27,963 nt of DNA from BOKV01 sp041987205 (GCA_041987205.1 JBHIWX010000059.1:1-27963), one strand, 5' to 3'. Numbered from the stretch's first letter, positions 8,175 to 14,967 are shown. Program-made: numbers and translations. Notes: generated by a model not told the origin, from the letters alone.

Positions 8175-8632
8175 GTGTCTTGGCGACTCGCAATTCCGCT
8201 CCTCAGGTAGCTGGCTATTCCGGGAAACCCCTGCCGGCGAAGCTCGGGTTCCGGGACGGCATGGATGCTGCCTTCGTCGCGCTGCCGGAGAACCTGTCGG
8301 CGCTCGCCGGTTCGGTGGCGTTTGGTCTCGTCGAGCGCTTTTCTCGATGGTCGGGCCTGCGCGGCGCGGACCGCAAATACGATGCGGTGCATGCCTTCAC
8401 GAAAAGCCGGGCCGAGCTCGAACATGATTTGCCGGCCTTGGAAAAAGCCATCCGGCGCGACGGCATGATCTGGGTGTCCTGGCCGAAGAAGGCTTCGAAG
8501 GTAGCCACCGACGTGACCGAGGATGTGGTGCGCGTGACGGCGCTGAAGGGCGACCTCGTGGACGTCAAGGTTGCCGCGGTGGACCACATCTGGTCAGGAC
8601 TGAAACTGATGATCCGCAAGGAATTGCGGTAG
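8171..8632 (+). CDS. DUF3052-like protein between sdhA and sdhB
   Basis: A 153-residue cytosolic protein with sequence like the DUF3052 family: GYSGKPLPAKLGFRDG near the N-terminus, a middle AFTKSRAELEHDLPALEKAI, then GMIWVSWPKKASKVATDVTEDVVR and a basic C-terminus. The function of the family is not known to me. GTG 8171 is the likely start: GGTGGAG lies 8 bases upstream and the codon overlaps the preceding stop. TTG 8165 would be too close to that site. Base composition is GC-rich like the TCA genes, unlike the gene before it. Its stop is 20 bases before sdhB, so it is co-transcribed with complex II. Confidence 0.82.
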   Translation: MSVLATRNSAPQVAGYSGKPLPAKLGFRDGMDAAFVALPENLSALAGSVAFGLVERFSRWSGLRGADRKYDAVHAFTKSRAELEHDLPALEKAIRRDGMIWVSWPKKASKVATDVTEDVVRVTALKGDLVDVKVAAVDHIWSGLKLMIRKELR

Positions 8633-8652
8633 TACGAAACGGAACAGGCAAG

Positions 8653-9432
8653 ATGGTTGAACTGGCGCTGCCGAAGAACTCGAAGATGACGGAAGGCAAG
8701 GTCTGGCCGAAGCCGGAAGGCGCGACCAATGTCCGCGAATACCGCATCTATCGCTACAATCCGGATGACGAGGCCAATCCGCGCATCGACACCTATTATG
8801 TCGACGAGGACGATTGCGGGCCGATGGTGCTCGACGCGCTCATCTGGATCAAGAACCATGTCGACCCGACGCTGACCTTCCGCCGGTCCTGCCGCGAGGG
8901 CATTTGCGGTTCCTGCGCGATGAACATCGACGGGACCAACACGCTGGCCTGCACCAAGGGCGCAGACGAGATCACGGCGGTGGTCAAGATCTACCCGCTG
9001 CCGCACATGCCGGTGGTCAAGGACCTCGTGCCGGACCTGACCAATTTCTACGCGCAGCACCGCTCCATCGAGCCCTGGCTGCAGACGGTCTCGCCCGAGC
9101 CGCAGACGGAATGGCGCCAGTCGATCGAGGATCGCGAGAAGCTCGACGGCCTCTACGAGTGCATCCTGTGTGCCTGCTGTTCGACGTCGTGCCCGTCCTA
9201 CTGGTGGAACGGTGACCGTTATCTCGGCCCCGCCGCGCTGTTGCAGGCCGAGCGCTGGATCGTCGATTCGCGCGACGAGGCGACGGGCGAGCGGCTCGAC
9301 GATCTGGAAGATCCGTTCCGGCTCTATCGCTGCCATACGATCATGAACTGTACCCAGACCTGCCCGAAGGGTCTCAACCCGGCCAAGGCGATCGCCGACA
9401 TCAAGAAGAAGATGGTCGAACGCCGGATGTGA
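8653..9432 (+). CDS. sdhB: Succinate dehydrogenase iron-sulfur subunit
   Basis: SdhB carries electrons from FAD to quinone through three clusters. It is 259 residues. All ligands are present: Cys80, 85, 88 and 100 for [2Fe-2S]; Cys170, 173, 176 and 237 for [4Fe-4S]; Cys180, 227 and 233 for [3Fe-4S]. The C-terminus is KKKMVERRM, normal for the family. It closes the sdh operon. A degenerate second copy of its last 87 coding bases lies at 9512-9598, so the 3' end has been involved in a duplication or exchange. The present copy looks fully functional. Confidence 0.97.
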   Translation: MVELALPKNSKMTEGKVWPKPEGATNVREYRIYRYNPDDEANPRIDTYYVDEDDCGPMVLDALIWIKNHVDPTLTFRRSCREGICGSCAMNIDGTNTLACTKGADEITAVVKIYPLPHMPVVKDLVPDLTNFYAQHRSIEPWLQTVSPEPQTEWRQSIEDREKLDGLYECILCACCSTSCPSYWWNGDRYLGPAALLQAERWIVDSRDEATGERLDDLEDPFRLYRCHTIMNCTQTCPKGLNPAKAIADIKKKMVERRM

Positions 9433-9511
9433 GCGCGGCGTTCGCCGTTCCGTTCATGATCGGTTTTTCGTTCAGTCCGTCCTCGGGCTTCGCCCTGCGG
9501 TCGGACGGGCA
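9433..9511. other. Spacer between sdhB and its duplicated tail, with an imperfect hairpin
   Basis: This 79-base stretch separates sdhB from the duplicated 3' fragment. It holds an imperfect palindrome at 9475-9506 (GTCCG / CGGAC arms with an inner GGGC-TTC-GCCC stem) but no T-run. I see no reading frame and no resemblance to the sdhB sequence upstream of the duplicated segment. Confidence 0.4.
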
Positions 9512-9619
9512 ATGAACTGCACGTAGAGCTGTCCGAAGGGCCTGAACCCGGCCAAGGCAATCGCCGACATCAAGAAGAAGATGGTCGAGCGGCGGATGCA
9601 GGATGCCGGCAGATGGTAG
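9512..9619 (+). pseudogene. sdhB: Degenerate duplicate of the sdhB 3' end
   Basis: Bases 9512-9598 align without gaps to the last 87 coding bases of sdhB (9343-9429), offset 169, with 10 differences by eye. Eight are synonymous; one makes CAG into TAG and one makes Thr into Ser. Decoded, it reads MNCT-stop-SCPKGLNPAKAIADI and onward to VERRM, then QDAGRW before a stop at 9617-9619. It has no start, only 29 residues of homology and an internal stop, so it is a remnant and not a gene. The longest identical run is 29 bases near the 3' end. Confidence 0.85.
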
Positions 9620-9643
9620 GGCGGAACGCCATGCTCCGCCCTT
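9618..9643 (+). terminator. Intrinsic terminator after the sdh operon
   Basis: AGGGCGGA (9618-9625) pairs with TCCGCCCT (9635-9642) around a 9-base loop; a short TT-containing tail follows. It lies just after the stop of the sdhB remnant and probably ends the sdh transcript. The T-tract is weak. Confidence 0.55.
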
Positions 9644-9665
9644 CTGCCTGGTGCGTTTCAGCTTT

Positions 9666-9729
9666 AAACGGAATCGAAATGCTCTGCCTCTCGCTTGGGG
9701 CTCGAACGCGCATTTCGATGCGTCTGTTT
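9666..9729. repeat. Long imperfect palindrome (possible rhizobial intergenic repeat)
   Basis: A perfect 10-base inverted repeat, ATCGAAATGC (9673-9682) and GCATTTCGAT (9710-9719), encloses 27 bases. It extends outward through AAACGGA (9666-9672) against TCTGTTT (9723-9729). Together with 9433-9642 this fills the gene-free stretch between sdhB and the convergent osmC-like gene. The AAACGGAATCG... wording resembles small palindromic elements I recall between rhizobial genes, but I could not check copy number. Confidence 0.5.
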
Positions 9730-9749
9730 CCGGTAGAATCTGAAGAGCA

Positions 9750-10175
9750 CTAGACGAGCTTTGCCGCCAGCGTCACCTGGATCGCACCCAGCGCCTTCGA
9801 CACCGGGCATTCCTCCTTGGCCTTGTTTGCCAGTTCGTCGAATTTGGCCTGATCGATGCCGGGTACTTCGGCCTCGAGGGTCAGCGCCGAACCCTTGATG
9901 CCCTCGCCGGGCTTCAGGAACACGGCGGCTTCGGCTTCCAGCCGGGTCGCCGGCGTGCCGTTTTCGGCGAGGAAATGCGATAGCTGCATGGCGAAGCAGC
10001 CGGCATGCGCGGCGGCGATCAGTTCCTCGGGATTGGTGCCCGACTTGCCGTCCTCATCCTCGAAGCGCATGCGAAAATCATAGGCCTGGTCCTTCAGCGT
10101 GCCGCTCTGCGTGGTGAGCCGACCCTTGCCCTGCTGCAGATTGCCTTCCCAGACTGCCGTTGCGTGACGTTTCAT
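9750..10175 (-). CDS. OsmC-family peroxiredoxin-like protein
   Basis: A 141-residue OsmC/Ohr-fold protein. These cytosolic dimers reduce organic hydroperoxides with two Cys thiols. Both are present: Cys60 in GTNPEELIAAAHAGCFAMQL and Cys123 in KEECPVSKAL. The sequence resembles the OsmC subgroup more than Ohr. The start ATG 10175 has an excellent GGGAGG site 5-8 bases upstream; a longer frame to 10214 lacks one. It is divergent from msrA across 169 bases, suggesting shared control by oxidative or osmotic stress, though no operator was recognised. It converges with the sdh operon. Confidence 0.93.
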   Translation of the reverse strand: MKRHATAVWEGNLQQGKGRLTTQSGTLKDQAYDFRMRFEDEDGKSGTNPEELIAAAHAGCFAMQLSHFLAENGTPATRLEAEAAVFLKPGEGIKGSALTLEAEVPGIDQAKFDELANKAKEECPVSKALGAIQVTLAAKLV

Positions 10176-10344
10176 GGTTTCCTCCCTGTGGGCTGTGATG
10201 CGGATGCCAGGCAAGTATGTGCGCCTGATCGGGGCTGGTTCAAGGGCAGTGCAGTCCAGCGCTCACGCAGGTGTGTAGCGGATTTGGTTGCCGCAAGGTG
10301 CATTCGCGCGTTAGCTCCCGAGGCAATGCCGAAAGGAGACTACG

Positions 10345-10935
10345 GTGAAAAAGCTGCTGACTGCCCTGTTGCTGATGATTCCCGCCTTGCCGGCACAGGC
10401 CGCCGAAAAGACGGCGATTTTCGCCGGCGGCTGCTTCTGGTGCGTCGAATCCGACTTCGAGGCAGTGCCGGGCGTTCGGGAAGTCGTGTCGGGCTACACC
10501 GGCGGCGAAATGGCCAATCCGACCTACCGCAATCACGGTCAGCATCTGGAGGGCGCGCGCGTCTTCTATGACGACACGAAGGTGAGCTACGCCCAATTGC
10601 TGCATGTCTTCTGGCGCTCGATCGACCCGACCGATGATGGCGGCCAGTTCTGCGACCGCGGGCACGCCTACACGACGGCGGTGTTTGTCGCCAATGAGGA
10701 AGAGCGCAAACTGGCGGAGGAATCGAAGGCGGAGGCGGCGGAAAAGCTCGGCAAGACGATTGTCACGCCAATCCGCGATGCCGGTGCGTTCACCGATGCG
10801 GAAGACTACCATCAGGACTATTACAAGAAGAATCCGGCCCGATACGATTACTACCGTCGTGGATGCGGGCGCGATGCGCGCATCGAAGCGTTATGGGGCG
10901 AGGAAGCGCATGACGGCATCGTCATGACGCACTGA
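10345..10935 (+). CDS. msrA: Peptide-methionine (S)-S-oxide reductase, exported
   Basis: MsrA repairs oxidised methionine in proteins. The catalytic motif GGCFWCVE places Cys30 as nucleophile, followed by the usual GYTGGEMANPTYRNH and HAYTTAVF regions; a resolving-type Cys174 (RRGCGRD) is near the C-terminus. The first 20 residues (MKKLLTALLLMIPALPAQAA) form a signal peptide with an AQA-A cleavage site, so this form acts in the periplasm. The total of 196 residues includes that leader. Start is GTG 10345, with AAAGGAG 7 bases upstream. Its partner MsrB is not in the window. Divergent from the osmC-like gene. Confidence 0.95.
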   Translation: MKKLLTALLLMIPALPAQAAEKTAIFAGGCFWCVESDFEAVPGVREVVSGYTGGEMANPTYRNHGQHLEGARVFYDDTKVSYAQLLHVFWRSIDPTDDGGQFCDRGHAYTTAVFVANEEERKLAEESKAEAAEKLGKTIVTPIRDAGAFTDAEDYHQDYYKKNPARYDYYRRGCGRDARIEALWGEEAHDGIVMTH

Positions 10936-11004
10936 AGTCTGGAGGTGTGACCGCAATTCCGGCGCGTTTGCCTCCGCGAAAGCTATCCATTGTTCACAGT
11001 CTGA

Positions 11005-11027
11005 CGGCGCTTTCGCCGGCAATTTTT
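11005..11027 (+). terminator. Possible terminator after msrA
   Basis: CGGCG-CTTT-CGCCG (11005-11018) is a 5-base stem with a 4-base loop, followed after GCAA by five T (11023-11027). It lies 70 bases after the msrA stop. The stem is short, so confidence is moderate. Confidence 0.45.
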
Positions 11028-11121
11028 CACTGTCACATCTTTGTCCCGAATCGCCGATAGACGGACTGCGCGGCGGGCAGTTGGCGAGCGGTCGCGCGCC
11101 GGATTTCATGCGAGGAGGGTC

Positions 11122-11568
11122 ATGCATATCCGTTCGGTATTGTTCGTGGGTCGCAGAAACGCGGCCCGCTCCGTCATGGCCGAAATCTGCTTCAACGCAG
11201 TCGGCCTGCCGTCGTGGCGCGCCTTTTCGGCGGGCTGGCAGCCGGCTGATGAGGTCGATCGCCATGCGCTCAGGGCGCTCGCGGCGGGTGGCTTTCCGGC
11301 CGATGCTGTGACCCCGAAGCCCATCGATATCTTCCTGCAGGCCGGCGCGCCACGCGTCGATCTCTGCGTCTTTCTCGATACCGAACTGCCGGACGACATT
11401 GCCGGCTATCCGGCAGTGCGCGAATTCTGGCACATCGGCGATCCGAACGAGACGCGCAAGGGGCCGGCCGCCTATCGCGAGGCGCTCGCTACCATCACCG
11501 GCCGGATGTCCGACCTGATCCTGTCGGGCCGGCTCGCCGGCGCGGATGAATTTCCGCTGGCGAGCTGA
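11122..11568 (+). CDS. Low-molecular-weight phosphatase/ArsC-fold protein lacking the catalytic Cys
   Basis: A 148-residue protein with the LMW tyrosine phosphatase/thioredoxin-coupled arsenate reductase layout. The N-terminal strand and P-loop read SVLFVGRRNAARSVMAE, where active relatives have C-x5-R-S (for example VLFVCTGNSARSQMAE). Arg16 and Ser17 of the loop are kept, but the catalytic Cys position is Gly10 (codon GGT, one base from TGT). The later segment REFWHIGDPNETRKG matches the general-acid Asp loop (WxxxDP). Start ATG 11122 directly follows GAGGAGG; the longer frame from 11041 is not needed. It converges with the metalloprotease gene. It may be a binding pseudoenzyme or a recently inactivated one. 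Confidence 0.82.
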   Translation: MHIRSVLFVGRRNAARSVMAEICFNAVGLPSWRAFSAGWQPADEVDRHALRALAAGGFPADAVTPKPIDIFLQAGAPRVDLCVFLDTELPDDIAGYPAVREFWHIGDPNETRKGPAAYREALATITGRMSDLILSGRLAGADEFPLAS

Positions 11569-11653
11569 TCAACAATACTCTGCGAATGTTTTCAACGCGT
11601 AGTATCTGGAACGGAGAACTTCCGGGCACCGAGCTGCGCCTTTGAGGATTTTG

Positions 11654-12811
11654 CTACCAGACCATGATTGCAGCGGTTGATGAATCCATGTTCGCAAACA
11701 TTCGTACCCGCAGGATGTACTCATCCCCTGCAATCATTCGCACCGTTATGGTTGCATTGTCATTGGTCCCGCTGTCGTCGCTACCGGCGACGTACTGAGT
11801 GGATTTTCCGACACGGCGAAAAAGCACCATCAACAAATCCGCGCATCCAAATACCTTAAACGTATATTCGCGTGTTTCGGCAGGCTTGAAATAGAGGTTG
11901 CACTGCTCTGCTGCCTGAAGGTCCAGCTTCTGTGACTGGAACGTATGCAGCGTTATTTCGTCCGATGCGCTGATCGGTGGATAGAATATCCTTACCTGCT
12001 CCTTGTCGGTTTCACTCAAGCCGAGTTCAGGTTCCAATCCATCGGCATATTCTGGAGGTTGCAGAATGAGACCTTCCGGGAAGCCGTACTCCATTATGGA
12101 ATTCGGATCCCAATTCGATCCCTCGACATCTGCCGTTTTGAGCTTGCGTAAAACGTTGTGGTACGTTTTCTCCTTATCCCACTTGTTGGGTTCACCGGCG
12201 AAATACGTGTAGACGGCTTCCTCGTCCCAGACGATCCCCGAAAACGGGTTCTGGTGCGCATGGGGAAAACCCAAAGCGTGGCCGATTTCGTGAACGGCCA
12301 CATCGATGCCGCGCCGGTCATGTTTGAGTTCCCAGCCAATGTTCATCGTTCGCTCGTACTGCCCTGGATAGGAAAGGTTATCCCGTCCGACATACGACCA
12401 TGAACCACCCGGCATAAAACCAATTCGGATTTCAGCTTCGCTGATCTCCTGGACCTCTTCGAACGTTATCCCTATGCCTACATCGCGCCAGACCTTGAAG
12501 GCGTCGCGTACATATTTGACGTTCGAGGCGCTGCCTTTCATGGGCGGCGTATCAAACAAGTAGTACCTCAGATTCGTTCCATTGACCCATTTCTTGTCGA
12601 TCACCCTTATTAATTCTTCTCTATTTGCCGAAACATCTGCTGTGAATTCCCTTTCAGGAACAACGGGCAATCCACAATAATGATCCAACTCACCAGCAGT
12701 GCGGTCGCTACTTTGAAAATCACCCTTTCCAAGCAATGACGAGATTCTTTTTTCGAGTGCAGTTATACGAAAGTTGATTTCTTCCATGCCGACATCATTT
12801 GATTTATTCAT
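11654..12811 (-). CDS. Metzincin zinc metalloprotease (astacin/M12-like) with C-terminal PPC-like domain
   Basis: A 385-residue protein with the complete metzincin site HEIGHALGFPH: His174, Glu175, His178 and His184, plus the Met-turn SIMEYG (Met240). Residues 8-30 look like a short coiled coil, about 78-280 is the protease domain, and 285-385 resembles a bacterial pre-peptidase C-terminal (PPC) beta-sandwich (YFKPAETREYTFKVFG, GSDDSGTNDNATITV, GDEYILRVRMF). No signal peptide and no RTX GGxGxD repeats are seen, so its route out of the cell, if any, is unclear. ATG 12811 has AAAGG 8 bases upstream; the frame extends to 12871 without support. The DNA is more AT-rich than its neighbours, suggesting transfer. 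Substrate unknown. Confidence 0.88.
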   Translation of the reverse strand: MNKSNDVGMEEINFRITALEKRISSLLGKGDFQSSDRTAGELDHYCGLPVVPEREFTADVSANREELIRVIDKKWVNGTNLRYYLFDTPPMKGSASNVKYVRDAFKVWRDVGIGITFEEVQEISEAEIRIGFMPGGSWSYVGRDNLSYPGQYERTMNIGWELKHDRRGIDVAVHEIGHALGFPHAHQNPFSGIVWDEEAVYTYFAGEPNKWDKEKTYHNVLRKLKTADVEGSNWDPNSIMEYGFPEGLILQPPEYADGLEPELGLSETDKEQVRIFYPPISASDEITLHTFQSQKLDLQAAEQCNLYFKPAETREYTFKVFGCADLLMVLFRRVGKSTQYVAGSDDSGTNDNATITVRMIAGDEYILRVRMFANMDSSTAAIMVW

Positions 12812-13109
12812 GATGAAAACCTTTCCCAGTAAACAAACAAGCATTTTGTCATTATAAACAATTTGAGTCAAACAAATGAGAAACGATACTAATACATCTG
12901 CATATAGTGCTTGATCGAGTAAATCCAGGAAGCGATGCTGTCGCGCTATGTACGATGACGCCTGGGTGGACGGACTACTCTTCGCTCTCGTCCGCGAGGC
13001 CGTTCAGCCGATATTCAGATTTGATTTACCATATGCGACGACAATGCTGCCGCAATGATGGGGCATGGCTTGCCGGCCATGTCTCGTCCGCGCGACCGGA
13101 GTTTATGTC
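12812..13109. other. Divergent intergenic region between the metalloprotease and omp19
   Basis: 298 bases without a convincing gene. The half next to the protease is markedly AT-rich and the half next to omp19 returns to ordinary composition, so the boundary of the foreign segment probably lies near 12900-13020. The only notable site is the protease -10 box. No repeat, tRNA or att-like duplication was found. Confidence 0.5.
12851..12856 (-). promoter_or_regulatory. Possible -10 box of the metalloprotease gene
   Basis: On the minus strand this reads TATAAT, a perfect -10 hexamer 40 bases upstream of the protease ATG. No good -35 lies 17 bases upstream (TTGACT is present but only 9 bases away), so this is tentative. 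Confidence 0.35.
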
Positions 13110-13679
13110 ATGAATCAATACCGGCCCCTCTACGCCGCCCTTGTCTGCCTGACCGCGATCGGCTTGGTGTCGGGTTGCCAGCGCTCGGTTTCCGCGCTCG
13201 ATCCGGGCGCGCCGCCCGCGCCGCTTCCTTCCGCGCCGCTCGATCCGGTGCAGTCGCAGTCGCTCGATCCGGTGACGGGACAGCCGCTGCAGCCGAATGG
13301 TGGCCAGTTCGGCCAGCCCGGCGACGTCGCATCGCTCGATCCCAATGCGTCGGGCCAGCCGCAATCGCTCGGCGCGCCGCCGGTCGCGGGCGGTCCCGAC
13401 ATTTCGCGCGAAAGCATGACGGGTACCTGGACGGTCGCCTCCGACAATCCGGAGTGCCGGATCATCCTGGCCTTCACCAAATGGTCGGGCGGCTATCGCG
13501 CCGCGACGCGCCGGTGCACCACGCAGGAGCTGGGCTCGGTCACGGCCTGGGACGTCAAGGGCAACCAGGTCATTCTGGTCGACGGGACCGGAAATACGGT
13601 CGCGACCCTTTACTCCGCCGGTGCCGAGCGCTACGACGGCGCCACCAGCAGCGGCAAGGCCATCCAGTTCACCCGCTAG
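13110..13679 (+). CDS. omp19: Omp19-type outer-membrane lipoprotein, AprI/Inh-family protease inhibitor
   Basis: A 189-residue lipoprotein. The leader ends in LVSGC, giving lipidated Cys23 at signal-peptidase II cleavage. Residues 24-120 are a Pro/Gln/Ser-rich spacer containing LDP repeats, and 122-189 form an Inh-like beta-barrel: GTWTVASDNPECRI, YRAATRRC and TLYSAGAERYDGATSSGKAI. The layout and C-terminus closely match Brucella Omp19, known to inhibit proteases and to resemble the Erwinia inhibitor Inh. Cys116 and Cys149 probably form the barrel disulfide. ATG 13110 has GGAG 8 bases upstream. The order omp19-zapE-mdh also occurs, as I recall, in Brucella, so this is core genome; the divergent metalloprotease is the newcomer. 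Confidence 0.9.
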   Translation: MNQYRPLYAALVCLTAIGLVSGCQRSVSALDPGAPPAPLPSAPLDPVQSQSLDPVTGQPLQPNGGQFGQPGDVASLDPNASGQPQSLGAPPVAGGPDISRESMTGTWTVASDNPECRIILAFTKWSGGYRAATRRCTTQELGSVTAWDVKGNQVILVDGTGNTVATLYSAGAERYDGATSSGKAIQFTR

Positions 13680-13744
13680 GACCATCCCGGTCCTGACTTC
13701 GCGAGTGCGGCCAAGCCCTGGACATGTCCCGTCAGGGCCGGCCC

Positions 13745-14914
13745 ATGCATTCCAGCCTTCAGACCAAGACGGTCGCCCAGTCCTATCAGGCGCTCATCGA
13801 GTCCGGCACGATCGAGTCCGATCCCGCACAGCGCGCGCTGGCCGCAAGGCTCGACGCGCTGCTCGACGCGTTGCGACAGCGCAAGCTGTCGGCCAAGTCG
13901 TCTTCGCTCGGCTGGCTGTTCGGGCGCAAGCAGCCCGCCGCGCCGCGCGGGCTTTACATCCATGGCTCGGTCGGGCGCGGCAAGTCGATGCTGATGGATC
14001 TGTTCTTCGCGCTGGCGCCCGGCGATAGCAAGCGCCGCGTCCATTTCAACGATTTCATGCTTGACGCGCATGAGCGCATCCATGCCCATCGCAAGGCCTA
14101 TGAGCGCGGCGAGGTGAAGGAGGCCGATCCGATCGGCCCCGTCGGCAAGGCGCTGGCGGGCGAGGCACAACTCCTGTGCTTCGACGAGTTCGCGGTGACC
14201 GACATCGCCGACGCCATGGTGCTGGGCCGGCTGTTCTCGGTCATGTTCGAGGAGCAGGTCACGGTGGTCGCGACTTCCAATGTGGAACCGCGCGACCTTT
14301 ACCGCGACGGGCTGAACCGTCAGCGCTTCGTGCCCTTCATCGAGATGTTGACCGACAGGCTGGACCTTTTCGAGCTCGATGCGCGGACCGATTTCCGGCT
14401 GGAAAAGACGAGCCGCCACCAGGCTTATCTGTCGCCGCTCAACGAGAAGAACGCCGCAGCGATGGCGTCGATCTGGAAGGAGACGGTCGAGGATATGACG
14501 GCCGAAGCCGAGATCCTCAAGCTCAGGGGGCGCAAGCTCGAGGTGGAGCGGGCGGCAAGCGGCGATAACGGACGGGCGGCGTGGTTCAACTTCGAGGAGC
14601 TCTGCGTGGCGGCGCGCTCGGCGGAAGATTACCTTGCCATCGCGCGTCAGTTCGATACGGTGTTCATCGAGGGTGTGCCGATGATGGATCTTTCCATGCG
14701 TAATCAGGCCAAGCGTTTCATACTGCTGATCGACACGCTCTACGATTGCGGCACGGCGACCGTGATCTCGGCTGCGGCCAGCCCGCATGCGCTTTATCAT
14801 GCATCCACGGGCAACGAGGTGTTCGAATTCCAGCGCACGGCCTCGCGTCTCATCGAAATGCAGTCGCATGAGTATGCCGAGCGGAATGCGGCGCGGTCGG
14901 GAACTGCTTCGTGA
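13745..14914 (+). CDS. zapE: AFG1-type ATPase, cell division protein ZapE
   Basis: A 389-residue P-loop ATPase of the AFG1/LACE1/ZapE family, linked to Z-ring control in bacteria and to degradation of mitochondrial proteins in eukaryotes. Walker A is GSVGRGKS (74-81) and Walker B is LLCFDEF (Asp147-Glu148). Other family blocks are HFNDFMLDAHERIH, VVATSNVEPRDLY and FIEMLTDRLDLFEL. An in-frame ATG at 13724 would add seven residues. I preferred 13745 because an AGG lies at a workable distance and the protein then opens near the usual helix (VAQSYQALIESGTIESDPAQ); either is possible. It sits between omp19 and mdh and is probably transcribed apart from mdh. Confidence 0.93.
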   Translation: MHSSLQTKTVAQSYQALIESGTIESDPAQRALAARLDALLDALRQRKLSAKSSSLGWLFGRKQPAAPRGLYIHGSVGRGKSMLMDLFFALAPGDSKRRVHFNDFMLDAHERIHAHRKAYERGEVKEADPIGPVGKALAGEAQLLCFDEFAVTDIADAMVLGRLFSVMFEEQVTVVATSNVEPRDLYRDGLNRQRFVPFIEMLTDRLDLFELDARTDFRLEKTSRHQAYLSPLNEKNAAAMASIWKETVEDMTAEAEILKLRGRKLEVERAASGDNGRAAWFNFEELCVAARSAEDYLAIARQFDTVFIEGVPMMDLSMRNQAKRFILLIDTLYDCGTATVISAAASPHALYHASTGNEVFEFQRTASRLIEMQSHEYAERNAARSGTAS

Positions 14915-14932
14915 ATGCGGTGACGTGTCAGA

Positions 14933-14967
14933 AAAATTCTTACTCTTACGTAAGAATTCTGAATTTT
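14933..14967. promoter_or_regulatory. AT-rich palindromic cluster upstream of mdh
   Basis: Overlapping inverted repeats: AATTCTTAC (14935-14943) with GTAAGAATT (14950-14958), a perfect 12-base palindrome TCTTACGTAAGA (14944-14955), and AAAATTC (14933-14939) with GAATTTT (14961-14967). This AT-rich patch in GC-rich DNA lies 130-160 bases before mdh and is a good candidate for a regulator site or promoter region. I could not place a confident -35/-10 pair. Confidence 0.5.

Noticed and set aside
9512..9619. A short separate gene after sdhB
   Set aside because: The frame has an internal TAG and consists of an sdhB tail without cluster ligand sets; it is a remnant.
9433..9749. Insertion sequence or integrase remnant behind the sdhB duplication
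   Set aside because: No transposase or integrase fragment, terminal inverted repeats or target-site duplication is visible in the short spacer; only the duplicated tail and palindromes remain.
11654..12811. Serralysin-type (RTX) protease secreted by a type I system
   Set aside because: No GGxGxD calcium repeats and no ABC/MFP/TolC genes nearby; the C-terminal domain resembles PPC instead.
13676..14869. A 397-codon minus-strand frame across zapE
   Set aside because: Antisense shadow of zapE; no motif, no ribosome site, and zapE is certain from Walker motifs.
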